64,000 nucleotides of DNA from Vibrio plantisponsor (GTDB taxonomy: Bacteria; Pseudomonadota; Gammaproteobacteria; Enterobacterales; Vibrionaceae): positions 62,001 through 126,000 of the forward strand of contig NZ_JABEQC010000011.1 in NCBI RefSeq assembly GCF_013041605.1, read 5' to 3'. This document shows positions 17,183 through 25,936 of the stretch, piece by piece. The translations under genes were made by a program, and so were the position numbers. Under the pieces are notes generated by a model, which saw nothing but the letters and a program-made list of their open reading frames with translations, was not told the DNA's origin and made no database searches. The stretch's first letter is position 1, and the number at the start of each line of letters is the position of its first letter.

Positions 17183-18092
17183 CTTTGCTGAGCCTCTAGA
17201 ACGCTTTTACGAGTACTTACGCAGTGAGAAAGGGCTGAGCCTTTATACCCAGCGAAATTATAAGCAGCAGTTAGAGAGCATGGGTCTGTATCTCATGTCT
17301 GTCGGTGTTGACGGTTGGGTAAACGTCGATCCCGGTTGGGTTCGTCAGCTTGCCAGTAAAGGTATGCGCTCGGGAATGAAAGAGAGCAGCATCGCCACTC
17401 GTCTTTCTTCACTACGTAGCTTCTTTGATTTTCTGATATTGCGTGGCGAAATGAATGCTAACCCCGCTAAAGGGGTGTCTGCGCCAAGGAAAAAGCGTCC
17501 TTTGCCGAAGAACCTTGATGTAGACGAGATGGCGCAACTGCTCGAAGTGAATGAAGATGACCCTCTGTCGATTCGTGATCGTGCCATCATGGAGCTGATG
17601 TATGGTGCTGGTTTGCGTTTGGCTGAGCTGGTATCTATTAATGTCAAAGACGTTAACTTCAGCGCTGGTGAAATACGTGTGGTCGGTAAAGGGAACAAAG
17701 AACGTGTCGCTCCTTTTTCTGGAATGGCGAAAGAGTGGCTGAACAACTGGTTGAAAATTCGTGGGCAGCTAGCAAATGCAGATGAAGACGGTTTATTTGT
17801 CTCTAAGCTGGGTAATCGAATCTCTCACCGAAGTGTGCAAAAACGCATGGCAGAGTGGGGGCAGAAGCAAGCGGTTCCTAGTCATATTAGCCCTCACAAA
17901 TTGCGTCACTCGTTTGCCACACATGTACTGGAATCAAGTAATAACCTTAGGGCAGTACAAGAGTTGCTGGGGCACGAGAATATCTCGACAACCCAAATCT
18001 ACACTCACTTGGATTTCCAACATTTAGCTCAGGTTTACGACCAAGCCCATCCAAGAGCTCATAAGCGTAAGCAAAACAAAGATAAGGAGTGA
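17151..18092 (+). CDS. xerC: Site-specific tyrosine recombinase XerC
   Basis: The 313-residue recombinase resolves chromosome dimers at dif with XerD. An N-terminal SAM-like DNA-binding domain (about 10-95) precedes the catalytic domain. The catalytic residues are visible: Arg in GAGLRLAELV, Lys in GKGNKERV, HKLRHSFATH (His-x-x-Arg), His in LGHENI, and the nucleophile Tyr in IYTHLD. The context dapF-yigA-xerC-yigB distinguishes it from XerD and from integron or phage integrases. Confidence 0.97.
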   Translation: MSESTPHLSTNFAEPLERFYEYLRSEKGLSLYTQRNYKQQLESMGLYLMSVGVDGWVNVDPGWVRQLASKGMRSGMKESSIATRLSSLRSFFDFLILRGEMNANPAKGVSAPRKKRPLPKNLDVDEMAQLLEVNEDDPLSIRDRAIMELMYGAGLRLAELVSINVKDVNFSAGEIRVVGKGNKERVAPFSGMAKEWLNNWLKIRGQLANADEDGLFVSKLGNRISHRSVQKRMAEWGQKQAVPSHISPHKLRHSFATHVLESSNNLRAVQELLGHENISTTQIYTHLDFQHLAQVYDQAHPRAHKRKQNKDKE

Positions 18093-18095
18093 GTG

Positions 18096-18815
18096 ATGCA
18101 AATTTATCGCAGCCTTTCACCCATTCAGGCGATGACATTTGATCTGGATGATACCCTTTATGACAACCGTCCAGTCATTCATCATGTTGAAGAGCAAGTG
18201 GCTCTTTGGTTGTTTCAGCATCACCCAGTGACGGCAAGCAAACCATTAGTATGGTGGAAAGCATTAAAAGCAAAATTAGCTAAGGATGACCCTTGGTTGC
18301 CGCATGATGTGAGCTTGTGGCGTTTTGAACAAATTCGTCAAGGCTTGATGCTGTTAGGTTATTCGGAAACCGATGCGCGTATTGCGGCTACCGATGCGAT
18401 GCTGGAAGTTCATCGGCTGCGAAACTTAGTGGATGTGCCTGATGAGACACACAAAGTTCTTGCTGAGCTTGCTGCAAAAATTCCGTTGGTGGCGATTACT
18501 AATGGTAATGTCGATCCAGAGAAAATCGGTTTAGCCCAGTATTTTCAACTGATATTAAGAGCCGGTCCTGACGGACATGCAAAACCGTATCCGGATATGT
18601 TTTTACGTGCGCAGGAATTTTTAGGCTTGCCCGCGCAATCGATCTTGCATGTCGGAGATCATCCAGTAAAAGATGTGATGGGGGCGAAGAAGCACGGTTT
18701 TCAAGCGTGTTGGTATAATGATCGAGGTCTCACATTGCTTGCAACGCGTAAAGCTAAAATCCTGCCAGATCTCGAAATTAATCAAATAGAGCAATTATCA
18801 CAATTCATTAGATGA
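18096..18815 (+). CDS. yigB: HAD-IA phosphatase YigB
   Basis: The protein is about 239 residues and has all HAD motifs: TFDLDDTLYDN (I), AITNGN (II), a lysine in HAKPYPDMF (III) and HVGDHPVKDV (IV). E. coli YigB dephosphorylates the riboflavin precursor 5-amino-6-(5-phospho-D-ribitylamino)uracil and FMN. I use the ATG at 18096, 6 bases after AAGGAG; a GTG immediately before it is also in frame. It is the last gene of the operon; E. coli has uvrD next, which is not present here. Confidence 0.92.
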   Translation: MQIYRSLSPIQAMTFDLDDTLYDNRPVIHHVEEQVALWLFQHHPVTASKPLVWWKALKAKLAKDDPWLPHDVSLWRFEQIRQGLMLLGYSETDARIAATDAMLEVHRLRNLVDVPDETHKVLAELAAKIPLVAITNGNVDPEKIGLAQYFQLILRAGPDGHAKPYPDMFLRAQEFLGLPAQSILHVGDHPVKDVMGAKKHGFQACWYNDRGLTLLATRKAKILPDLEINQIEQLSQFIR

Positions 18816-18842
18816 CATACCTATGCGTTCATGCGGTATAAT
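18812..18842 (+). promoter_or_regulatory. Putative promoter of the FIST-GGDEF-EAL gene
   Basis: A perfect -10 TATAAT (18837-18842) is preceded by a -35-like TGACAT at 18813-18818 (18-base spacer). It lies about 75 bases before the ATG at 18918. The absence of a terminator after yigB means read-through from the operon is also possible. Confidence 0.45.
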
Positions 18843-18917
18843 TATTAACAATAATAACAAAAGATTCATAACGTATTGATATGAACCTTTCACCTTTAGT
18901 CGGGTTAGCCAACGTTC

Positions 18918-21401
18918 ATGTTCACGTCATCGCTACTAATCACTTCTGAGCAATCTGTAAAGAATGTTATTGATGAAAATGCTGTTAACAATGATGGCAT
19001 AACACTTATTCAGTTATTTTCAAATCAGCCGCAGAACGAAGTTGTTGAAATTGCTAACCAACTCATGGGTGTCTATCCAAACGCTCATATTATTGGTATG
19101 AGCTCATCATATGTGATTCACCAAGGTTCAATTCATCAAAACGCCACTTTGCTTATTTTTACTCAGTTTCAGAATGTGACGCTGAGTTCGACCGTGGTGA
19201 ACTATACCGATCAGTTGCTTGTGGACTGCAGCAAGCTTGCACAAAGACTCAAACTCAAGGCTGATAGCAAAGCGATCATTTGTTTTACTGACCGAATGGA
19301 GTTCACTCGACGTGAGAGAATCACCCAGTTCAGTCAGTTTTCAAGCGTGCCTATTTTTGGTGGTGCGTCTTGCCCAACAGACAATGGTCGTTGGGTGCTA
19401 TTAGGTAATAAGTGTTATGAAAACTCGTTGGTTGCTTGTGCACTTCACGGTGAATCTCTGTATATCACGGCCGACAGTTATACGGAATGGAACCCTATTG
19501 GACGCCCGTTTAGGGTAACGAAATCCTCAGAGCGGAATTTGCAGTGTCTCGATGGTGAACCTGTTCATGCGATTTATGATCGTTATTTGGGTGATTCTAA
19601 ATCTGTCCCAGTCGAGTTACTGCAACATTTTCCGCTGATTAAAGGTGACAGTAAGCAGCAAGATGTCTATTTGCCATTAAGTCTTACGGAAGATGGCATC
19701 TTACTTAATCGTGAGTTGCAAATCGGCGATGAAGTTCGATTTTGCTTCGATCACCCTTCATTAACTCTTGGTCAGGTTCAGCTTGGGGCCGAACGTTTAT
19801 CGAAATTTCAGCCAGAGCAGATTTTTGTCTATAACTGTTTGTCTCGTCTGCAATTTATGGAGGAAAACACGGAGTTGCTTCCATTGCAACGAGTGGCTAA
19901 TTCTTACGGGACTTACTGTGCGGGTGAATTGACTCGTACTGGTGAACATCAGCAAGTGCTGCATCACAGCATGACCTATCTGGCGTTACGCGAAGGTGAA
20001 GCAGAGAGTATTGAAGACAACTCATCTGAAGAAGCCCAAGGGCACAATGTTATTGCTCCGTTATTCTGCTTAATACGTAACGCGCTGGCCGATGTCGACA
20101 GAATGAATCAGAACCTTGAGCAGAAGATTCAGACTCAGGCGTCACTGCTCACTTCCAGTTATCGTGTTGATAGGCGTACTGGTTTACCAAACCGAGAAGC
20201 TCTGCGTGAACGTTTGTCATTAATGGGTAAGGACGATCACCTGATCACCCTGAAATTAACCAACTTTAGCCGTATTAACGAAAAATACGGTTATCAAGTA
20301 GGTGACCAACTTCTGCAAGATTTGAGCGACCATTTTCAGCAATATATAAATCAAATGCTGGCGGGGCGCAGCACATTATATGCGATTGGCGTAGGTGAGT
20401 GGGCGTGTGTGTTTCGCAGTGATTATGGTAGCGACTACATCCACCAGCAATTTTCGGCCTTTGTTGAGCAGCTAGAATACTTCAACTTTGAACCTTATGG
20501 TTTGCCTGAGGTGGATTACTTATCGGTCTCACTCTGCGCTGGTTTTGTCAGTCGAAGGGATTTCCCCGATGCAGGTAAAGATGATTTGCTGTTGCGATCT
20601 ATTGAAGCGCGCCGCTTTGCGCAAAATCAGAACCGACATTTTTATTGCGCCAGTGATTTACTTACCCGAGAGCAGGTAAGGCAGGAGCAATTAAGCTGGC
20701 TATCATGTGTCAGCAGAGCCGTGCTTGGCAATAATGTTCAGGTTTTTGCTCAGCCGATAGTGAAAGCGAACACCCATGAACTGTCGTCTTATGAATGTTT
20801 GGTTCGTATCGAAGATGATGGTGAAATCATACTGCCGGGGCGCTTTCTACCTATTGTCGAAGGGACGCATCTATACTCGCGCTTAAGTCGCCAAATGATA
20901 TCTCGAACTTTTGAGTTAATGCACTCTCGCAGCGAGTCGTTTTCTATCAACTTGTCGCCACAAGATTTTATGAGTGACAAAACGCTTCGTCATTTAGAAG
21001 ACGCAATCCAGAAATTGGCTGACCCAACCAGAGTCGGTCTGGAAGTCTTAGAAACGGAGCAAATCAAAGACTACGGGCACATGATTGAAGTGTGTAATCA
21101 TTTCCGGTCTCTGGGGGCTTCAATCATTGTCGACGACTTTGGATGCGGTTATTCCAATATTGACGAGATTGTGAAGTTAGAACCTCAAATAATTAAGCTC
21201 GACGGTAGTCTGATTCGTAATATCGATAAAGACGTCAAGCAACGCAAGATTGCCCAACAGCTTGTCAGGCTATGTCAGGTACTGGATGCAAAAACGGTTG
21301 CCGAGTTCGTCCACAATGAAGAGGTTTGCCGTATCAGTGAGGATATGGGCATTGATTACCTGCAAGGCTTCTATCTTGGTCAACCAAGCCGCCTAATCTA
21401 G
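18918..21401 (+). CDS. FIST sensor with degenerate GGDEF and EAL domains
   Basis: The 827-residue protein has FIST N and C domains (about 20-350), a sensory module thought to bind small molecules such as amino acids. A GGDEF domain follows (about 410-565), then an EAL domain (590-827). The GGDEF signature is replaced by GVGEWA, so cyclase activity is unlikely, although the DRRTGLPNR lead-in is kept. In the EAL domain the signature reads ECLVR, and the other key residues are present: the Asn of INLSP, LEVLE, DDFG, the Lys of KLDGS, AEFV and QGFYLG. It is therefore probably a c-di-GMP phosphodiesterase. V. cholerae carries a similar gene next to xerC/yigB. There is no transmembrane segment. No good ribosome-binding site precedes the ATG. 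Confidence 0.88.
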   Translation: MFTSSLLITSEQSVKNVIDENAVNNDGITLIQLFSNQPQNEVVEIANQLMGVYPNAHIIGMSSSYVIHQGSIHQNATLLIFTQFQNVTLSSTVVNYTDQLLVDCSKLAQRLKLKADSKAIICFTDRMEFTRRERITQFSQFSSVPIFGGASCPTDNGRWVLLGNKCYENSLVACALHGESLYITADSYTEWNPIGRPFRVTKSSERNLQCLDGEPVHAIYDRYLGDSKSVPVELLQHFPLIKGDSKQQDVYLPLSLTEDGILLNRELQIGDEVRFCFDHPSLTLGQVQLGAERLSKFQPEQIFVYNCLSRLQFMEENTELLPLQRVANSYGTYCAGELTRTGEHQQVLHHSMTYLALREGEAESIEDNSSEEAQGHNVIAPLFCLIRNALADVDRMNQNLEQKIQTQASLLTSSYRVDRRTGLPNREALRERLSLMGKDDHLITLKLTNFSRINEKYGYQVGDQLLQDLSDHFQQYINQMLAGRSTLYAIGVGEWACVFRSDYGSDYIHQQFSAFVEQLEYFNFEPYGLPEVDYLSVSLCAGFVSRRDFPDAGKDDLLLRSIEARRFAQNQNRHFYCASDLLTREQVRQEQLSWLSCVSRAVLGNNVQVFAQPIVKANTHELSSYECLVRIEDDGEIILPGRFLPIVEGTHLYSRLSRQMISRTFELMHSRSESFSINLSPQDFMSDKTLRHLEDAIQKLADPTRVGLEVLETEQIKDYGHMIEVCNHFRSLGASIIVDDFGCGYSNIDEIVKLEPQIIKLDGSLIRNIDKDVKQRKIAQQLVRLCQVLDAKTVAEFVHNEEVCRISEDMGIDYLQGFYLGQPSRLI

Positions 21402-21428
21402 TTTTATCGCCTTGCAAGCAAGCGGACA

Positions 21429-22046
21429 CTAATAGATATGTCCGCTTTTATCCGCCTGATAAACCTTGCTGAAATGAGCGAGGAAATGATTGAGTTTTTC
21501 TGCATCACTAAGGTTTCCGTTTATCGCAAGAATCTCGCTGGCAACCTCTAGTGTGCACAGGTGTCCGTCGCTTTGATTACGCCTCAGCTGGTAGTTTGAT
21601 ACCTGACTAGGGGTAAGGTGGACTCTTGGAACATCATCCAGCCACGGGCTTTTTCGCTCCATTTTCTTCGCTTCCTGCCAGGTTCCGTCAAGAACAATAA
21701 AATGCGCGTTCTTACCGTGTTGTTTGGCGGTTTCTAACGCCACATATAAAGGAATGCTCTCTTCACAGGGGTACACCAGAAAAGAGAGGTATTCACTGTT
21801 GCTAATTCTTGCAACCAGCGATCGGTTTTCTTCCACTCGGCTCCATTTGAACTCTTGGCACAAAGGCAGAGCTTCAAGCAGCCATTTTCCTGTGTTGGTT
21901 TCCCGCAGATACTCATTTTCATGCATCAGCAGTGACAACGGCATGTCGCTGTCCAATGTCGGGATGTTTTGGCAGACGCATTGCAAACGCAATCCGCATT
22001 TGGGGCACGCACAGTTTGAAGCTTGAGACACTGAATCTAACGACAT
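21429..22046 (-). CDS. DTW-domain tRNA-uridine aminocarboxypropyltransferase
   Basis: The 205-residue protein has N-terminal zinc-type cysteines (CACPKCG, CVCQ) followed by a DTW domain with the signature DGTWQEAKKM and an LRRNQSDGHLCTLEV segment. DTW proteins, including E. coli TapT (YfiP), transfer the aminocarboxypropyl group of SAM to uridine to make acp3U in tRNA. Here the second residue of DTW is Gly-Thr-Trp within DGTW, the usual form. It is 8 bases downstream of a lipoprotein gene on the same strand. The exact tRNA position is inferred from the family only. Confidence 0.85.
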   Translation of the reverse strand: MSLDSVSQASNCACPKCGLRLQCVCQNIPTLDSDMPLSLLMHENEYLRETNTGKWLLEALPLCQEFKWSRVEENRSLVARISNSEYLSFLVYPCEESIPLYVALETAKQHGKNAHFIVLDGTWQEAKKMERKSPWLDDVPRVHLTPSQVSNYQLRRNQSDGHLCTLEVASEILAINGNLSDAEKLNHFLAHFSKVYQADKSGHIY

Positions 22047-22054
22047 ATTTTCAA

Positions 22055-23089
22055 TTACTCGGTTGTGCCTTTGGCAGAAAACAGAACTAAGCCACCGTTC
22101 GCAATCGGATAGACGATGTTGCCCACTCGTTCTTTTTCGGCAATAAGCTGTTTATCTTGCTTGGTGAAAATTCGCTCGGATACCAAGTATTGCTGCTGGT
22201 GGTGAGTCATCACCACTTGTACTTGTGTTGGATTCAGTTGTTGCCAATAGCCTTTTTCAACAATAGCGGGATCGCCATTGCTATAAGTGTATTCAGTGGT
22301 TGCTGTGTGGTCGTTGCTCAGCGTGAGGGTGACACTAAAGTCGGTGTTTTTTGTCGAGCTGGCGAAGTACTCTCCTGTCCATGATAGTGTCGGATCACTG
22401 TTGCCTAGCGTCGCACAACCTTTGTAGCTGCGATTGGCCAAGGTAAGGTTTGAAGACCAACCGTATAAACTGTCGCTCATGCCATCAGAACAGGTTTGAC
22501 GTACAAGAGTAAGTTGACCGCCTTTGAACTGGTAATGGCGTGTGGCCGGTGAAATTTCACTGCCTTTTAACGTGGTGACCTGTGGTTCTTCACCCATCGG
22601 CTGGAAAGTTAATTTGTCTTTACCCAGCTTAATGTTCCAGTTTGGTTCAGTACCGAATGCGGTAGTGGGAGAATTTGGTCGTTGGCAGCGCTTAGGGTTT
22701 TCTGCACTGATGATATTGATGTTCTCTACCACAAATTTCGCACTGTAGTCGCCTTTGTAGCTGGTTTTGCTCGGTGGTGTTAAATGACCAATCAGTTCAC
22801 CGTACATCGCCTGATAAGGTGAATGAGAAAGCTTCATGGTTTGCTGCACTAAAGAGGCTGGCATATCGAGCAGGAATTGCTGGTTGCTGCCACAAGGCGT
22901 GAACGTTCGTGTGTCACTGCCAACCACAACTTCTCCGCGCATGATGAAAGTCTGAGGCTTGATGCTGGAAGGCTGATCTAAAGTGGCTTTTACGTTATCT
23001 TGCATAGACTCAGGCGCAGATGACGTTGTTGAACAAGCTTGTAAAAGACAAGCCGATAAAATGGCAATTGGGGTAATCAGCACCTTCAT
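22055..23089 (-). CDS. Putative outer-membrane lipoprotein, COG3650-like
   Basis: The 344-residue protein has a signal peptide ending in LLQAC, a lipobox. The first part contains CGSNQQFLLD and FVVENI; a middle part has FGTEPNWNIKLG, typical of COG3650 proteins. The C-terminal third (from about 235, SWTGEYFASS) resembles the NlpE/META-type small beta-barrel modules with a repeated WQQL pattern. Two cysteine pairs could form disulfides. Function is unknown; cell-envelope stress sensing is a possibility by analogy with NlpE only. Confidence 0.65.
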   Translation of the reverse strand: MKVLITPIAILSACLLQACSTTSSAPESMQDNVKATLDQPSSIKPQTFIMRGEVVVGSDTRTFTPCGSNQQFLLDMPASLVQQTMKLSHSPYQAMYGELIGHLTPPSKTSYKGDYSAKFVVENINIISAENPKRCQRPNSPTTAFGTEPNWNIKLGKDKLTFQPMGEEPQVTTLKGSEISPATRHYQFKGGQLTLVRQTCSDGMSDSLYGWSSNLTLANRSYKGCATLGNSDPTLSWTGEYFASSTKNTDFSVTLTLSNDHTATTEYTYSNGDPAIVEKGYWQQLNPTQVQVVMTHHQQQYLVSERIFTKQDKQLIAEKERVGNIVYPIANGGLVLFSAKGTTE

Positions 23090-23128
23090 GGTTGCTTTTC
23101 CTCATGGCAAAAACGAACGGATTTCATT

Positions 23129-23602
23129 ATGGCATATTGGTTATTCAAAACTGAACCAGACACCTTTTCGATTGATACTTTACGCATCCAACAAGTTTCC
23201 TGCTGGGAAGGAGTGAGAAACTACCAAGCGAGAAACATGTTACGTGATGACATCAGAATTGGCGATTTAGTTCTAATTTATCATTCATCTTGCAAAAATG
23301 TCGGTGTGGCTGGGATTGCCAAAGTCGTGCGTGAAGCCTATCCAGACCATTTTGCATTCGACCCTGAAAGTGACTACTTCGATGCAAAGTCGAACCCGGA
23401 AAATCCACGCTGGGTTATGGTGGATGTGGAATTTGTACGTAAAACAAAACGTGTGATTCCACTTGGTGTACTAAAGGCTATGCCTGAACTCAGTGAGCTG
23501 GCGTTAGTGAAAAAAGGCAACCGCTTGTCGATCATGCCAGTTTCAGAGCAAGAGTGGCAGGCGATTTTAAGTAAAGAAGAGTTGGGTAAGTCCGCACGCT
23601 AA
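23129..23602 (+). CDS. EVE domain-containing protein
   Basis: The 157-residue protein is a single EVE (PUA-like) domain: MAYWLFKTEPDTFSID, WEGVRNYQARNMLRDD, GDLVLIYHSS, then GVAGIAKVV and YFDAKSNPENPRW. EVE domains bind modified bases in DNA or RNA through an aromatic cage, and the short stand-alone form resembles human THYN1. Its partner in bacteria is not settled. It is divergent from the lipoprotein gene, with 39 bases between start codons, and is followed by a terminator. Confidence 0.92.
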   Translation: MAYWLFKTEPDTFSIDTLRIQQVSCWEGVRNYQARNMLRDDIRIGDLVLIYHSSCKNVGVAGIAKVVREAYPDHFAFDPESDYFDAKSNPENPRWVMVDVEFVRKTKRVIPLGVLKAMPELSELALVKKGNRLSIMPVSEQEWQAILSKEELGKSAR

Positions 23603-23630
23603 AAAAACAGGCAGCGTGTGCTGCCTGATT
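23601..23630. terminator. Bidirectional hairpin between EVE gene and yigL
   Basis: CAGGCAGC-GTGT-GCTGCCTG is a perfect 8-bp stem. A seven-base A run on its left gives a U run for minus-strand transcripts from yigL; on the plus strand the T run is weak, so it is the better terminator for yigL. Confidence 0.75.
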
Positions 23631-23687
23631 AAAGAGTAGGGGGACTCTTTAAAAAACGGTTTTTACACTTTCAGGATGGTCTGTCAG

Positions 23688-24515
23688 TTAAAACAGGTGC
23701 TCGTGAAGGTAATGCGCGACAGCATCATCTGCATGGCTGCCAATCACTTCGATTTCTGGCAGCGCTTTCATCACTTTTTCATGAGCGGTACCCATCACCA
23801 GACCTTTTCCAGCCATGGATAGCATCTCTACATCGTTCATGCCGTCACCAAATGCGATGCAGTTTTCCAATGTTAGATTCAAAGATTCAGCCACCGCTTT
23901 AAGCGCATCACCTTTAGACACGCCAGCGCCCATCACTTCCAAGCAATAAGGCGTAGAGAAGGCTACATTCACTTGACCTGCGAATTTTTCGTTAATCAGC
24001 TTCTCATAAACAACCAGCATTTCATGGTCGTGGTCTTCATTGGTGAAGAAGACTTTTGCGATACCGTCGGTAGGAGCGTTATTGATATCAAACAGCTGAT
24101 AATGGAAGCCAGACTCGTTGTGATATTCACGTAAGGCCTCATCTTCACGGCTCATCAGCCAAGTGTCGTTGCGGTAGATATGAGTGACAATTCGTTTATC
24201 TTCTTTAACTAAATCAATAATCGCTTGTACTAAATTCTGAGGTACATTTTTGCTGTACATCTCAGCATCGTTCTGGTCGTGAACACGAGCACCGTTAGAG
24301 GTAATCATATAAGCTGGGATACCTGCGATTTCGCGAATACCCGCAACATCAACATGGTGACGTCCTGTTGCAAAGATAAAAGTGAAGCCTTTTGCATGCA
24401 GCTCTTTTAGCGTTTTCTTCGAGAAAGCACTGAGCTTGTGATCCGGTGCCAATAGGGTGCCATCCAGATCAGAAGCCACGATTTTGATTGGGTTTTCGTT
24501 ACTTACTACGCTCAT
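23688..24515 (-). CDS. yigL: HAD-IIB phosphatase YigL (pyridoxal phosphate phosphatase)
   Basis: The 275-residue protein is a Cof-type HAD hydrolase with ASDLDGTLL, FATGRHHVDV, ITSNGARVHD, GVSKG and FGDGMNDVEML. Sequence similarity to E. coli YigL is high throughout. E. coli YigL dephosphorylates pyridoxal phosphate and sugar phosphates such as those that accumulate during phosphosugar stress, where it is controlled by the sRNA SgrS. It lies 147 bases downstream of pldB on the same strand, as in E. coli (pldB-yigL). Confidence 0.92.
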   Translation of the reverse strand: MSVVSNENPIKIVASDLDGTLLAPDHKLSAFSKKTLKELHAKGFTFIFATGRHHVDVAGIREIAGIPAYMITSNGARVHDQNDAEMYSKNVPQNLVQAIIDLVKEDKRIVTHIYRNDTWLMSREDEALREYHNESGFHYQLFDINNAPTDGIAKVFFTNEDHDHEMLVVYEKLINEKFAGQVNVAFSTPYCLEVMGAGVSKGDALKAVAESLNLTLENCIAFGDGMNDVEMLSMAGKGLVMGTAHEKVMKALPEIEVIGSHADDAVAHYLHEHLF

Positions 24516-24662
24516 GTCTCTCTCTTAACTACGTCAGATATGATATTAATTGCTCTTCATTGGGCTTAAGTGTATGCCAAAAAGGATCGAAAAAAGAGGG
24601 AAAACCTTTTTATCCGTCATTTCCCTATTTGTTCTCAGACAAGATTGCTGCTTATAGCCAAC

Positions 24663-25664
24663 TTAATCAGCGGCTTTTACTGCGTTGGAGAAATGCTTCA
24701 GTACCGCGTCCAATGCCTGATTGCGGAATTCATCTTTCTCGAAAAGAATTTCGTGTTTTGCATCAAGAATCATCAACAGTTCGCTGCTTGGGTTGGTCTT
24801 GGCTAATCGGGCGATAAACTTTATCTGTGCGGCATTACTGACGATGGTATCTTTGCCACCTTGCAGCACTAATGTCGGAATGGTGATCTGCCTTGTGAGC
24901 TGAATGCACTGCTTGGTTGCCATCAAGCTTTGCCATACCCAGCGAGTGCTTGGGCCTCCCAGTTTCAGTTCAGGCTTCTGTTCATATAACTCACGGAACC
25001 AGCGATAGCGCACTTCACACTGAGTCAGAGGGTTATCTTCAAAAGGTTTTGGATAGTAGTCTGTATAACCGGGTGCATAGGTTGGCTTACTGGCCGTTGC
25101 GGTTAACACCTGTGTCAGGGTAATGGCAATCGGGCGGATCTGCCATGGAACGTTAATGCCGAACATTGGAGCACTAAAAGCGACGGCATCAAAAGGATGT
25201 TGCGGATGCGTTTGAAGATATCGTGCGGTCACTGCGCCGCCCATCGAGTGAGCGAGCACAAAGCGCTGTTGATAATGACTGAGGCTAAAGTGCTCAACCA
25301 GATCGTTCATATCCGTCAGATAATTCTGAAATTCATCCACATAACCCATCTGCTTATTGTCGATTAAGCGGTCCGACAGGCCTTGGCCTCGATGGTCAAA
25401 AGAATAAATGTCGTAGCCTTGCTGGAAGAGATCGTAAAACAGTTCTTGGTATTTCCAGCAGGATTCAATTCTGCCATTCACAACCACTATGGCTTTGTTG
25501 TGCTCTTTCGATGTGATTTTGCACCAGTAAAGTCTTTTTCTATCAAATGATTGCAGAAATCCTTCTTGCCGCTGTTCCCACAATGCTTTGATTTCATTTT
25601 CGATACGTTGGGAAAAGTTTGACTCTTGCGTGTAAGAGTGACAGGTTGTATTTTTTTGGCTCAT
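24663..25664 (-). CDS. pldB: Lysophospholipase L2
   Basis: The 333-residue alpha/beta hydrolase has the nucleophile elbow AHSMGG, the acid in LQGGKD and the histidine in DAKHEIL. The SFDHRGQGLSDR segment is typical of monoglyceride lipase/lysophospholipase families. PldB acts on 2-acyl lysophospholipids at the inner membrane. Identification as pldB is strengthened by its partner yigL. No signal peptide is visible. Confidence 0.9.
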   Translation of the reverse strand: MSQKNTTCHSYTQESNFSQRIENEIKALWEQRQEGFLQSFDRKRLYWCKITSKEHNKAIVVVNGRIESCWKYQELFYDLFQQGYDIYSFDHRGQGLSDRLIDNKQMGYVDEFQNYLTDMNDLVEHFSLSHYQQRFVLAHSMGGAVTARYLQTHPQHPFDAVAFSAPMFGINVPWQIRPIAITLTQVLTATASKPTYAPGYTDYYPKPFEDNPLTQCEVRYRWFRELYEQKPELKLGGPSTRWVWQSLMATKQCIQLTRQITIPTLVLQGGKDTIVSNAAQIKFIARLAKTNPSSELLMILDAKHEILFEKDEFRNQALDAVLKHFSNAVKAAD

Positions 25665-25936
25665 AATTTACGTGCTAGAAAGCCCGTTGTCGCTGAAATT
25701 GATAGTTAAGAATAAGGGAGTTAGGCGGAAATGCAATCGATCTACCTACTTGCTTTTAGACCGATTGATGTTATTTTTGTTGTCCTCGTGGAGAGTAAAA
25801 ATTAAGCAGTTGTAGAGAGTTGTTCACTGATCGCATAGAGTTGATTTGCCTAGGTCATTTGCTTCTATTTTTATGAGTGTAATTGTAATGTGAGCACTCA
25901 ATAGAGCCTAATTGAACTGTATTCGTTGAAGGTAAT

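Noticed and set aside
17151..18092. Integron or phage integrase
   Set aside because: The tyrosine recombinase has XerC motifs and sits in the dapF-yigA-xerC-yigB operon. No attachment sites or cassettes are nearby.
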